Assembly (NCBI RefSeq): GCF_003073045.1
Contig: NC_037601.1
Location: 6,479,872 to 6,543,871, forward strand
Source: Pomacea canaliculata
Lineage: Eukaryota; Mollusca; Gastropoda; Architaenioglossa; Ampullariidae
DNA length: 64,000 nucleotides
Direction of reading: 5' to 3'
Shown: positions 47,541 through 63,049 of the stretch, piece by piece
Layout: each line of letters opens with the position of its first letter
Numbering within the stretch: position 1 is the first letter of the stretch
The notes under the pieces: model-generated
Seen by the model: the letters and a program-made list of their open reading frames with translations, nothing else
Databases searched by the model: none
What the model was told of the DNA's origin: nothing
Made by a program: the position numbers and the translations under genes

Positions 47541-48282
47541 TTTTTTTGACTAGATGAATATCACCGACTCAGATTTTGCTATCGTTCGTCTTCGAAGGTT
47601 GTGTGTATATATATAACTAATAATGATAACCTACACATTTAATATGGACATGAAAACCAGAAATTAAAAAAAACAACAACAGGTACTCATTCAGCTGTAC
47701 GAATAAACTACCACGAAAACAACGAATATTCCAAATTCCTGTAGTAAATCAAGCTCCACTGATGCCTTGAGAATACTGTAACTTGGACACCAGTAGCTTC
47801 TTTCCTAATTCCGTAGTCACTACACTTCCAACTCAAGGCTTTGGTGAATTCCCAGTCATATGAAATATTTATTAGCAGGTAGAACTGGGTTTTAGATCAG
47901 GTGAGCTTAACACTGGTGACTTTCATCACATCAGTCAATACTGAACTTTATAGTTACTCGTCGAATTACCCGCCTTTCGCTTAAGGTCTCATGTTTGTAC
48001 CGCCATGATTCACTTAAACTGTGCAATCGGAAACACAACGAACATAAAGTTATGTGTAAAAATAATGCAATGCTTTCATAAAGAAAAGATATCGAAATAT
48101 GGTTATAAGCTGATGATAGTTTCACTTTTCCCCGAATAATTTTAATTTTATAATGCACGATTTTACTATTTTTTTCTTATTCTCGTGGAGTCTCGAACGA
48201 TCTCGCTCTGTCTGGGAATGGTTTGCGAGGGATGGTGAAAGGAGAGAACGAACTTTCAGCACGTTGCTAATCAGACAGAAAA
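47541..48282. promoter_or_regulatory. Divergent promoter region of CENPT and NUTF2
   Basis: The 742 bp between the two start codons must hold both 5' UTRs and promoters. A short TATATATA run occurs near 47610. The NUTF2-proximal 100 bp is richer in CpG (TCGAACGATCTCG). No distinct paired transcription factor sites could be identified by eye. Confidence 0.55.
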
Positions 48283-50602
48283 ATGACTTTGAATCCTAAC
48301 TTTGATCAGATCGGCCAAAATTTTGTGAAATTCTATTATGAGAAATTTGACAAGAAAGCAGAGCGACACTTAGTCGCGCAATTTTACGTCGTAAGAACTC
48401 GATTATTTCTGCTCTGATAGTAATACCGGCTTTCCTTATTCGACATTATTTGTCAGCGGTTGTTATCAATAACGCCCTCCATACTGTTTGATTCAGTTGA
48501 TTCCTCAAAACACATGCAATTTTAGTATAGTTAGCAGTTAAGCTTTTAGAAACTTTTCAGTTTATGATGCTTGGTTTATAACGGCTAGGTACACGAGGAA
48601 AAAAAGGGACGAGCATGTTTTACAAATCTCGAAAAAGATTTGTTTCGTGAAGTATTATTTATTCTGAAAAAATGCATTTGTAAATGTCATCGACACATTT
48701 TATTTGTTTATCATTTAGTGTTTGATGCTGGATGTTTGCATAGTTATTTAAACAGTTTTTATGTTTAGATCAGGTGTAAACCATAAAGAGAAAAGCACAA
48801 GATTTGAAAGCACATTAAATTTTTTAAGATTACCCTGAAAAGAAGTCGACAGAAAATATTGAATGCAAACAGATAACTAATGATGTCCTAATTTTTGTTT
48901 TGTTTTTCAATTATTTCGATTGTTAGATGCCAACTCAACAGCACATCATGACTTTAGAGTTCAAATGTTAATTCTAGCATATTAGGTTTAAGATTAGCTA
49001 TTCCAGGTTTGAGTGCATACACAAATGGAGGATATATTAATGTTAATTTGTTAATGTGTTAATGTTAAATGTGGCATATGTTCGAAGCAGTTGTTAGATT
49101 TTAGCCAGTCTCTATTCCACGTATACAAAAAAACTGCACATCTTGAGTGTCCTGGCCCAATGAAAAGTATGAATAATGCTTTCTGTTGCAGCCTCAGAGC
49201 CTGTTGACTTTTGAGGGTCAGCAAGTGATGGGGGCAGAGGATATCTACAGGAAGCTGACTGAAGTAAGTTTTCATGCGGCATGTTAAAGAGCGAGTCCAG
49301 CCAAGCTGGTCTTCAGTGAAATATATTGACATTCTTAATCATATCCACTCAGAATGACATGTTGTAGAAGGGTCCTTACAAGTCATACCTAAAAAACAGT
49401 TGTGGAGGCTGCCATGGTTTTTTTAAAATAATTATTTGAAGAGTGGCATCATGGACACAATTCTGATGCAAAAGTTTTGTCTGAATCTCAGACGTACTTT
49501 TTAAAATGTCTTGGATTTAAGGACCGTGTACATCAACTTGAACTGAAGCACATTGAGAAAGTACTGGGTGAATTGGAGCCCCTCATGTCAGTTTTAAAAC
49601 TGATTTGTGCTATAAAGGTATCTTACATGATACAAATGCATAAGTGCTCTTTTACTTTAATCCACTGAGTCTGAAGCCTTTCCTGTGGTCATTCTTGCCT
49701 GCAGTTATTTTACATGGATTAATTATATAGTTTATGTCTGAGTTCTTTATAGTCATCCCTTCAGATGATAAAGTATGTGACAGAGACCCCAGAAGTGTAT
49801 AGAATATCACATGGAAAATTCAGTATATTTATCCTGATTCCCTAATATATTCAGAGGTGTGTTAAGTGGGTGGTATATTTTTTTAAATGTGTATTTTAAT
49901 GTTAATATCTAAGTATATTTTCCAGGGTTTTCCAATGGATGACATTGCACGAAGTTTGACAAAGGTGGATTGTCAGCCAACATTGGATGGAGGAGTGCTA
50001 GTATTTGTCCTTGGACAGCTAAAGGTAGCTGTTAATGTGAAATATCCTCATCTTGTCTGCATTTATCTCTATGTTACGTTTCAGTGATCATCCTTGAATA
50101 CCTTCAGGCAGTCACTTTTGTTTGAGATGTATTTGTATCTGAGATTAGGATGCAAGTAGAATAAAAATGTGTCAATGAGATGATTATTGTTTTGTTCACC
50201 CTGTTTTCCTTTTCATAAAAACAGTTACAATAAATTGTGCAGACAAATGTGCCGTAATCATTATAAAACATAACTGTGCCAATTATTATTCCTTCTAACG
50301 TTTCAAACATCATAGGAGATGATAGGGATTGGTAAGAATCAAAGCAGGATTTGAAGTGTTCAGAACTAGAACACAGATATAGCTATGATTATGCATGAAT
50401 CTCTATGTCTGTAATATTTATACTTGTTTACTCTTTATTGTGATCAGTTTTGAATGATGATGTATTGTTTGTTTGACAGGGTCAGACAGAAGGAGACAAA
50501 GTCATGGGTTTTAGCCAAGTGTTTATTCTTAAGCCTTTAAATGATTCATTTGTCATCGCGCATGACATTTTTCGCCTTTCTCTACATGACTTCTGTGTAT
50601 AA
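48283..50602 (+). CDS. NUTF2: NUTF2, nuclear transport factor 2
   Basis: Four exons: 48283-48390, 49192-49263, 49926-50024 and 50480-50602; 133 aa (human 127). NTF2 carries RanGDP into the nucleus through nuclear pores. Conserved segments are NPNFDQIGQNFVKFYYEKFD (human PIWEQIGSSFIQHYYQLFD), LLTFEGQQVMGAEDI (human CLTWEGQQFQGKAAI), DCQPTLDGGVLVFVLGQLK and VMGFSQVFILKPLNDSFVI..DIFRLSLHDF (human IMGFHQMFLLKNINDAWVC..DMFRLALHNF). The ends VIAHDIFRLSLHDFCV keep the Phe-rich hydrophobic pocket. All junctions are in phase 0. Confidence 0.95.
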
Positions 50603-53339
50603 ACAATGGTCTGAAATCACAGATTTTTGGTTAGGGATGGGGGGATACTGATGGAACAGAATTTTGCATGGAGCACCAGCTATGAAGTAAACCATCTGCC
50701 AGTGACCTTCTGACCTTCCCCAGCCACCACAACTCATAGCGACAGTGCTCACTGGTCTGCCTTGCTGCTTCTGTCTGATCTGTTTTAACCACAGAGAACT
50801 CTGACACAGGTGTGCTTTGTTGTAGTTTTTGGATAAGTATGAAGAAAGTTGGTTCAACGTGTGGAAAGCGTCAAAAGTTTCAATATAAAGGATTTTCTTT
50901 GGAATAAGACTATTGCGTCCATTTGCATCTTAAAGAACAGTAAAGTTAAATCGGTGGTTGCTATTTTCTCTCTCTCTCTCTCTTTTTTTGTTTTTGATCA
51001 GCAGATAGGGTCTTTCAAGAAAAAGCAAATTTTGGACATAAAGGGTGGAAAGTCTGTTTTATCTGTTCATGCATTTTTAAAATTAGAAACAGTTGACTCA
51101 TATAATTTTTATGTTCTCCATGATGGGACCTGGAACTTGTCTGGTCAGTCTCATGTTTATTAATACATTAGATTAACTTTAAAAATAGGGAACAAAGGAT
51201 ATATTTAAGTTATGCTGGTTTTGCACTTTATACCTCACTATGTACTAGCATGTGAGAAACATTCTGCTGATCTTGACTTTAAAAGTACAGATAAATGGCA
51301 GAGATTGAGGAAATATGAAATAATTTTTCCAACATTAGGTGTTTGTTTCCATGTCGCTGTTTAGTCCTTTTGTCACTTTAAGTACGGCCATTCAGTTTTG
51401 TGCACATTTTTTTACCACCCATTCTCTAAATTGATCAGAAAAAGTCAAATTTGATTTCTGATTTTAGGAGACACATTTTGGCTAATAATTTTACACAATT
51501 GTTAGGTTTAGCAGAGAGCAGTATACTTGTCTTAAGAGAGATGAAATTGAGAATCCACTATCTTGGCAAAATCAAATTTTTACCACTGCAATTTAATTTA
51601 AGTGTAATTTTTTACTTTATATTGGTCCAACAGTCTTATAGGCAGAATTCATGATGAGCGCCTGTCCAGGTTGGAAATACTATCTTACCTTTGACAATCA
51701 GGAATTTGGAAAAGAGTGACATAGTTAAGAAAAATTTCAAATGGTGATTACAAGGCCCTGGCAGTATAACAGTTGTCAAGAGAGGTAACTAACAGAAAAC
51801 AAAGTCAGCATCCCGAAGACATAATTTTGCTGACAAATCTAATGGCTGTCTCTAGCCACCGTTAGTTGCCAGTGTACAATTTTTACTGCTATGGCAACAG
51901 AATCACTAACATTTAAGGGCTAATATTGTGTCTTTACTTTTTCATATTGAAATATGTATCTTACTGTACAACTTAGTTTAAACAGAATGTGTAATAATAC
52001 TTACTATATAGGCCAGATAAATGGAGCTCTGCAGACTTGCACAGATCCAGGACTGGAACTTGGACATACGTATTACTGGCAGTATTAGCTTGTTATGGAA
52101 CCATTGGTGGGGAAGATATAGAAGTTGCCAGTGTAATGTGGCAGATGCAGAGAGATGTAGCCTCTGAAGCCATGCTTTTTGTAACACATAGCATGCTGAA
52201 GGCCGCTGTCCATCTTGACCTCATAAAATGTATATTGTTGCTAGTTGCCTATGTCTGCATGGCAAGATGTCCAGCGTGGCATGCACGAATGGAAGTAGAT
52301 GCAACCATCATGTACAGATAATGTATCTCACGAGTGGTTTTTGCTTGATACAGATTTAGATGGACTGTGTTACCCATTTGCAGTTATTGTTCATTCAATC
52401 CTTCCTTGTGGACCTTGCTCATTTCATCTTTGAAAAGTAGTAGAATACTTCAATGTGATTCACATATTGGGTTCATGCACTTACTAAGCATTATGAACTT
52501 AATTCTGCCTGCAAGCAAATCTTTCTAGCTGGTTGGCTGCATGTATACGAGTATGTTTGTCCTTCATCCTTTCAGTCTGCTGATGACTACAGCTATACTT
52601 TTTTTTCATCTCACATTCTTGTTCATTAAAAAAGAAAGTTAAACTTGGTTTTTTTTTCTCTTAATGTGTGGGATATTTCTTTTCCCTTTGTGTTGCAAGG
52701 TTGTTGATGTTTTACCAGACACAACACCAGATTAAAGATACAAGAAGGTAACCTTGGAAAGTTTGGGTTGTTGTGATCTATCATTATTAAATGATTTTTA
52801 TGTGCTTGAATGTACGCAGACTGCCAGCTTCACTCTGCCAATAAAGGTAACTTTTTCCTGCATTGGTTTGTGTGGTTTGTGAAGTATTTCTGCCCATAGA
52901 GTAACTTGTGTCATCACTTATTAAAAGTTTTGACTGAATTTTGTATACGCTGGGCATTGTTGGTTTGAGCTACTGATTTAGAATCTTAACATTTATGACC
53001 TTTATGTAATGAAGACAAGACACTTAAGTGTGACATCGCCTTTAAAGTGTGCATCTGTACCATCAATATACACTAGTAGGGATACTGAAATTATTTCAAG
53101 ATCCCTTGTGTGGAAGTTTCCACTTGGGTGTCATGATCAGTTTATTTGTGAGCAATCTCCAGTTAAAAATTTGCCCCTACCTTGAGTTAAAAGCTTGCAA
53201 TATTTAAGCAAGGTAAAATGTGCACTGAAAAATCAAGGTCATGGCGTGCAGGTACCCTCATGCAGGATAATTTGCTGGTTGTGAACACTATTTGAAATGA
53301 ATAATACTCATATGATTTGTAAGTTTGGAATACTCAACA
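50603..53339. other. NUTF2 3' UTR and intergenic, no gene recognised
   Basis: The sequence is AT-rich with a TC run at about 50969-50984. An open frame at 52037-52321 (94 aa) has no recognisable domain or conserved-looking motif and is not called. Confidence 0.45.
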
Positions 53340-54750
53340 AATACCTTCTTGCAGGGTTCTCAAGGCTCAGTACTTGGCCCTATCCTATTCATTTTGCATC
53401 CAGTCTAATTATGTTTCTTATCAATTCAATTCAATTCAACTTTATTATCTCACGAGGAGAAATTACAAGACGTAGTAAAACAACTGGCTTATAGTAAAAA
53501 CTTATAATAAAAACTTAATTCCACTCAAACTATCATCTCACACAAACACCTACAGTCCATGTAAATAACCCAACTAAATAACAAACATCACTAAAACTAT
53601 ATTCACAAAAACACACACCACACCACACACATCCTTACAACACTTGTTCAGCAAGACAACAGACTTATTTATAAAACTATTCCTGGAACGGGCAGTGGAA
53701 GCTCTTGGAACATTAAAACGTCTCTTGGACGGAAGATTATAATACTGTGCTAACAGTATCAATCATATGTTGATGACACTTAGTTGTATTGCTCCACCCC
53801 ACCATCTGAGTGTCAATCTGCTATTAACACCATAGAAGCATGTAATAGTGACGTTAAAGATTGGATGGTACAAAACCAACTTGAACAACGATGATACGGT
53901 GGATGTCCTTATCTGGTCTTGAAGAAATTAATCATCACTCGACAGTCCACCCATGTAGCTCGAGGGGGGCAACACCAAAATCACCTTCACCTTGTCCAAA
54001 ATCTCGGATTGATGATAACTGCAAACATGACCCTTGATAGACAAATTACAGTTGTCAGTCTGTTATGAGCTATGTAAGATCAGTGCCACCTGCCACATTC
54101 TCTCTACATGTGCTACACAGACTCCAGCCTATTTGTTTTATTCTAAGTGATTTCTACCTGACATCGGCTTCTCTAGTCATTTCTGTGAACTATTGTTTTC
54201 ACATTCAGTAAAAGCTGTCTGTGCTGTTATAATTTCTTTGCAGGCTCCTGCCTTATTTCTCTTCCCCTACATTTCAACCAGACAACTCCACTCTTCCTTT
54301 GATGACAGTATGCTAGCTTTGTCACCAAATCAGCTTTCTATAGTCACAAGATTTTTAGTTACTATGCCACAAAACAGTGGAACTTTCTCCCCTCCCATAT
54401 CTGCCTTCTGGACCATTAAATCCTTTCAATGTGCACTAAAAACACATCTGCTCTATAATCACTATTCATAACAACAATCTACATATTGGTAGTCCACGTT
54501 CTAATCCTTATTGTACTTTTTTTCCTATCTATTGACTACTCTGTCTGCTCGTCTTCCTCTGCTGATTCATGAGACTCTCAATCTTTACTCCTTCCCGATT
54601 TCTTCATGCATCTTTTATGTTTATCTTTGATTCCTTCTCTGGACAGTTGTTTATCCTTCTGTCTTTCATGTGCTGTCCATGTCTCAAAGGTTGACAACAT
54701 GCCCATTCATGAGCATAATCATATGCTATATAAATCACGTTTATTATTAT
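53340..54750 (+). mobile_element. Degraded LINE, C-terminal reverse transcriptase and 3' end
   Basis: QGSQGSVLGPILFIL at about 53354-53398 is the PQGSVLGPxLF motif. After the inserted block, 53765-53885 encodes YVDDT.LYCSTPP and DWMVQNQL, the catalytic YxDD region, with frame breaks. Further on, 54300-54470 ends in TIKSFQCALKTHLLYNHYS, the usual LINE C-terminus. The 3' part near 54725-54750 has ATGCTATATAAATC and an ATT-repeat tail. The element is clearly dead. The clade (CR1/Jockey/L2-like) is uncertain. Confidence 0.8.
53426..53763 (-). mobile_element. LINE 3' fragment inserted into another LINE
   Basis: Read on the - strand, it starts with SKRRFNVPRASTARSRNSF, the C-terminal motif of LINE proteins (compare VPRARTxRFRNSFIP). 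It continues through a short 3' UTR and ends in a TTGAA-repeat tail next to 53424. TATCAAT at 53419-53425 and again at 53757-53763 is a candidate 7-bp target duplication. It interrupts the + strand LINE between its LGP and YxDD motifs. Confidence 0.75.
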
Positions 54751-54987
54751 TGTGCATGCGATTTTTTTGAGACATTCTGAAACAGCAAAACAATCTATTA
54801 TGAACAGCTTGAAACAGAAAAATGTTTATTCATTTATTACAAAAACAGAATTTCAAAATGATTTGCATGTGCACAATGTAAATAACCATTACTGTCTTTA
54901 TGTGAAACACATTTGCTCCATCTGACTCACGTGAAGCCTACGACCAACACAAAGATCAGATACATGACAAACCCAAAGGAGCTATCT

Positions 54988-58742
<3,755 letters not shown>

Positions 58743-61700
58743 ATGTCTGTTGCATTTATGTCACAACAGGGAAGGTCAAAAAACCCTCCACCAAATCCTG
58801 CAACGATTCAGAAGGTAAAAAGGAAAAAGAAAAAAAAAGTTTTTCATATTTAGATCATGACTGAAACGTATAAAGCCAAATTGACGAACGATACATTTTT
58901 TTGAATCATTTACCGCTGGTAGACTGTGTTAACTATCGTAATTACCAAAAATATCAGTAATTTTCACACATTATGGAGTGCCACTAATCAGCACTTGCAA
59001 TTATAAGTTAAAAAAAATTTCAGGATTAATTTCAGGAAAATAACTAAATAAATAAAGCATGACTGTTACTCGATGCGCACTATACAATGTACACAAATAA
59101 ATCAACGCGTATTAATATATTACAAAATATCTGCGATTAATTACTGTTGATGATTAACATCTGATGTGATGTTTTCTTTGTTTGATGTTGAGATGACTTC
59201 AAACTTCAAATCCATGTAGATATGAGGAAGACTAGGCAAAATATTTGTTTCATGTAACCTATTAGATTTTCAGCAATTTCAACAAAATAAATAATATAAA
59301 CTTGTCTCCTGCTTCATGTAAACAGGAGTTTTTTGGTTATACCAGAGAGGAAAAGAAAACTGGGTTAATAATAATTATGATTCAGCCTTCAAAATAATAG
59401 TTTATGTTTTTCCTGTAGAAGTTAATTCTAAACATGGTCCACATCTTTCAAGTAGGCGCACAGAAATATTAAAAGAAAGTCATCGATATAACCTGTGCCT
59501 AATAATACCTAGAAAAGAGCTTAATGCTTTCTAAATTCTAACCTGGAATCTAAATGTCTGTTACTCATTATCATTGTTATGCATACTAGTGAAATTTCTC
59601 ATTCTTTCTTTTGGCAGTTGCTGGATGAAAACTATCAGCTTATTCAGACAATTGCTGACTACCAAAGTAAAGGTCGAGCTAGTGAGGGGATGCAGTAAGC
59701 TTTTTTATACTCAACCCTTCCCTCTTGTTTGGAAACAATGTTTGCTGTGCTGTTATAATGCTGTAATGTGGTGTCATCTGATTTTTAAAAATAAATTTAA
59801 AATAAATGTACTCAGAAATGGGTATTAGAGTCAGTAATTGATATAAGGAGAATTTTAGCATCCTTGCATGCACCTGTATTTTAAAAAAAGCTAAAAAAGA
59901 TTGACCTTTATAAATTATTTTTTTTTAAATATGATTTTTTTATTCATGTTCCAAGTGTTTACAGACCTTTAAAAATTTGCAAAAAATATTTTTGGGAAGT
60001 ATTAAATTGGTATCAGTATATCATGCCAACATTTATAAATATTTCAAAGTAATATGAGAAAGGTTAAGTTAACTGTAGTCATTTAGTTGATGGGTAGTGA
60101 CTTGTTACAATTTGGACATATTTCTTGTTAGTGTCCATCACCTCTTCCTCACTGCTTTTTTCTTTCCCATCCTTAAAGGGTGTCAGGTATTCATTTAGTA
60201 GCTCACTCAGCTGTGGGAAGTTAAGTGTGCCATGTGGCTGCTGAACCCAGCTAGTGTAACTAATGTCAGCACCTTTGGCCTTGGATGTTGGTGCTATCCA
60301 AGTAATATTGTTAGCATGAAAATTTACAAAATTTACATAGTTTCTGACTGTATAATTTGTTGTTTCTTTTTTGGCTAGCATTATTATTAAATATCACCAG
60401 TGCATTCTGGAAAATATTTTTTAAATTGGAGTTCTGAACTGCAAAAATAATTAAAAATCTTCATTATTTCTTTTGTTTAGATATCAGCAGATTTTGCACA
60501 GAAACCTTGTATATCTTGCCACCATTGCTGATGCCAACACCAATATACAAGCCCTCCTGCCAGTGAGGATGCTGTTTTTCAAGTCACTGTTTAAATGGCT
60601 TAACCCCTTAAGTGCAGCGTATTGCTGAATTGGTTTGCTTTTAGTTCTTGATAGATTTTTGAATATTTCTGTGCTGAAATCATGTTGCTTTTGTTTTTTT
60701 CAACATTAACTGTACATTTGAAAGTTTTCATGTTGTGATGATGACAAAAGCTATGTTTGGATGCGTAAGTGTGAATTATGTTTCATCTTCAGCTGGCTCT
60801 TTTGCAGGCACCTGGTCAAGCAATGGCTCAGCCAGGTGGTCAGATGATGAGGTCCCCAAGCCAACAAGGAGTCATGGGTGCCCCAGTTCCAGGTAAATTA
60901 GATCTCTGCTGCAAGAGGGCATTACTGGGGATTATTGGACAAGCTATTTTAAATTTGTTTTCCTAAATTTCAGTTGGAAATTATATCGTAATATTTTAAG
61001 ATAAAAAATATTCTTTGATAAATTAACTTTTCAACTGCAGCGTTTTTGTGGCAATGTCTTCTTTGCCACTTAAAATAGCAGCTTAAAAAAATTTTTTGCA
61101 GGTGGTCCCATGGCAAGTGGGGGAAGCCAGGGAACATATGCACCTGGAGGAAACATACCCCAAGGAGCAGCACCAGGGGGAGGCTACCCTCGACCACAGA
61201 TGGGCCAGCAGAGTGGTCAGTCCCCAATACAGCAAGGTATATGTCATTTTAGTTGGAAAACTAAGCTGTTACTTTTTTTTGGCTCGTTCTCAGTATTTTC
61301 AAGAGTGCAAGAACATATCTACCATGATTTTCTTTCCACAAGTGATACCAGAAGAGCCAGTGGATGCAGAAATTAAAATATTTTTGACGTCAGCATATCT
61401 ATTAAATGCCAAACATGATGTCCTAACCCTGACAATCTTGATAACACACTAAACAAAATGACAAAATCGCATTCTTAAGTTAATAAAAAATTTTCCAAAA
61501 ACAACCACAACAAGAACTAGAATGTACTCTGTAAAAAATTTGTGGAAGAGATACAGTGAAGGTTAAGGCTAAATTTAAGCTTTTTTCTTCCCAATACGAC
61601 AGGTATGGGTGGTCAGCAATATCCAATGACAGCACAACAGCCATCTATGATAGGGCAGCAACCAGGAATGATGGGGCAGCAACAAGGAATGATGTCCACA

Positions 61701-63049
61701 CAGCAGGGCTTGATGGGACAGCCACAGGGGATGATGGGACAGCAGCAGGGGATGATGGGACAGCAGCAGGGAATGATAGGGCAGCAGCAGGGAATGATGG
61801 GGCAGCAGCAGGGAATGATGGGACAGTCTCAGTCGCAGCAGCCAGGACATCCACCTCAGGTTATGTCTCCTTCCCAGCAGTCTGGCCAGAGCCCTATGGC
61901 AAGCCAGGCACAAGGCATGATGCCATCACAAGCACAACAAGGAATGATGCCGTCTCAGTCACAGGGTGGGATTTCACAGCAGCCAGGCATGATCTCCCAG
62001 CATCAAGGCATGGGCACCAATCAGCAACAGCCCCTGATGTCCCCTCAACAGTCCATGATGCCATCCCAGCAACCCACCATGATGCCATCTCAGCAACCAA
62101 GCATGACCCCTCCACAGCAGCAACAGCAGCAGCAACAGCAGCAGCAGCCCATGTTGTCATCACAGCAGTCCATGATGTCTCAACAGCAGGGCATGGCCAC
62201 TTCTCAGCAGCAACCAATGATGTCACCACAACAGCAGGGGATGATGTCATCCCAGCAGCAGCCTATGATGTCTTCGCAGGGGCAGGGACAGAGTGGCATG
62301 ATGTCGCAGGGTCCAGGGGGCCAGATGATGAGTGGTCCAGGACAAAATGGCCCAATGATGGGGCGTGGAATGCCCATAAATGCCTACCGCAGGCCACACC
62401 CACAGGGTGAGGGAAGATATGGGACATTTAGATTTAAAAAATAATAATTGCTGATAAATATTCTGAAATGTGTAATATGTCAACCTTTAACACCTGAGCA
62501 TACATAATTCTTGTGTCACCTTGAAGTCTGGATCATAAACTGCATTTACACTAGTTTTGATTCACGCATAGTGTTTTTGCTGAACTCTTTTTTGCGCTGA
62601 AGGAGCAATCTCTCTTGGTTTATTGTGGGAAAGGTGAGACTGCCGTACAATAGGTGGGCAGCTGAGAAAAGGCATGTCTTTTATCACAGTTGGGGAAATG
62701 CAAGGTTAGAAAAAGAGAACTAGGCAGGACTCTATTTTCTTTTTTTCTTAAAAAAGAAATAGACATTTGATTCTTTCATGTGTGACATGCAGGTTCCCAG
62801 TTCAGTCCACAACAGCAACAGTCTCAACAGCAACAGGGTGGTCAATATCCACAGCAGCAGTACCCTGCAAATCAGCAGCCTTTCCCACCATCCAGTGGTC
62901 AGTCAGGACAGGCAGTGCCACCATCCAATCCTTCTCAACCACAATCCTTCACTGGGCAGCAGCCATCTTTTCCACAGTCCCCTCAGGGGCAGTACTCCTC
63001 TTACACTAACCCAGGAAACCCTCAGCAGCAGCAACAACAGCAGCAGCAG
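58743..63049 (+). CDS. SS18: SS18/SS18L1 homologue, BAF complex subunit, partial
   Basis: Seven exons visible: 58743-58814, 59618-59694, 60481-60562, 60808-60892, 61102-61236, 61603-62406 and 62793-63049; 504 aa so far, in frame throughout. The gene continues beyond the window; a possible acceptor CCCACAG ends at 63997. SS18 is a subunit of BAF (SWI/SNF) chromatin remodellers, with an SNH domain that binds BRG1/BRM and a QPGY-type activation region. Residues 1-77 are the SNH domain: MSVAF (as in human), NPATIQKLLDENYQLIQTIA, YQQILHRNLVYLATIADANT, NIQALLP. The rest is Gln/Met/Gly/Pro-rich, with many GMMGQQQ repeats and poly-Q runs, matching the family's disordered C-terminus. Tyr-rich repeats typical of the vertebrate C-terminal end are not seen yet and may lie outside. 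Vertebrates have two paralogues, so the symbol is provisional. Confidence 0.92.
60079..60381 (-). other. Unidentified antisense 100-aa open frame in SS18 intron 3
   Basis: The intact frame MLAKKETTNYTVRNYVNF... has protein-like composition, with segments HANNITWIAPTSKAKGADIS, YTSWVQQPHGTLNFPQLSEL and LNEYLTPFKDGKEKSSEEEV. I do not recognise the family. It lies on the strand opposite SS18, wholly inside the intron 59695-60480. A stop lies in frame just upstream of the ATG, and an acceptor-like TTTTCCAG precedes that. It could be a small gene, one exon of a nested gene, or a fragment of a retrocopied or transposon-derived protein. Confidence 0.35.
61650..61835. repeat. Coding minisatellite in SS18
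   Basis: About eight tandem units of 21-24 bp with consensus GGRATGATGGGRCAGCAGCA encode repeated GMMGQQQ. Further CAG-rich runs encoding poly-Q follow at about 62115-62150 and 63022-63049. The repeats keep several other frames open on both strands, which are not genes. Confidence 0.9.

Noticed and set aside
49477-49668. 63-aa frame in NUTF2 intron 2 as an extra exon
   Set aside because: Adding it would insert sequence with no NTF2 counterpart. The flanking exons already join in phase and give the normal length.
52037-52321. 94-aa frame after NUTF2
   Set aside because: No signal, domain or repeat pattern is convincing, there are no supporting splice signals, and base composition matches the non-coding surroundings.
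61556-62410. Long second frame (284 aa) and antisense frames over the SS18 repeat exon
   Set aside because: The coding minisatellite has a unit length that keeps several frames open. The called frame joins all flanking exons in phase and gives the SS18-type composition.
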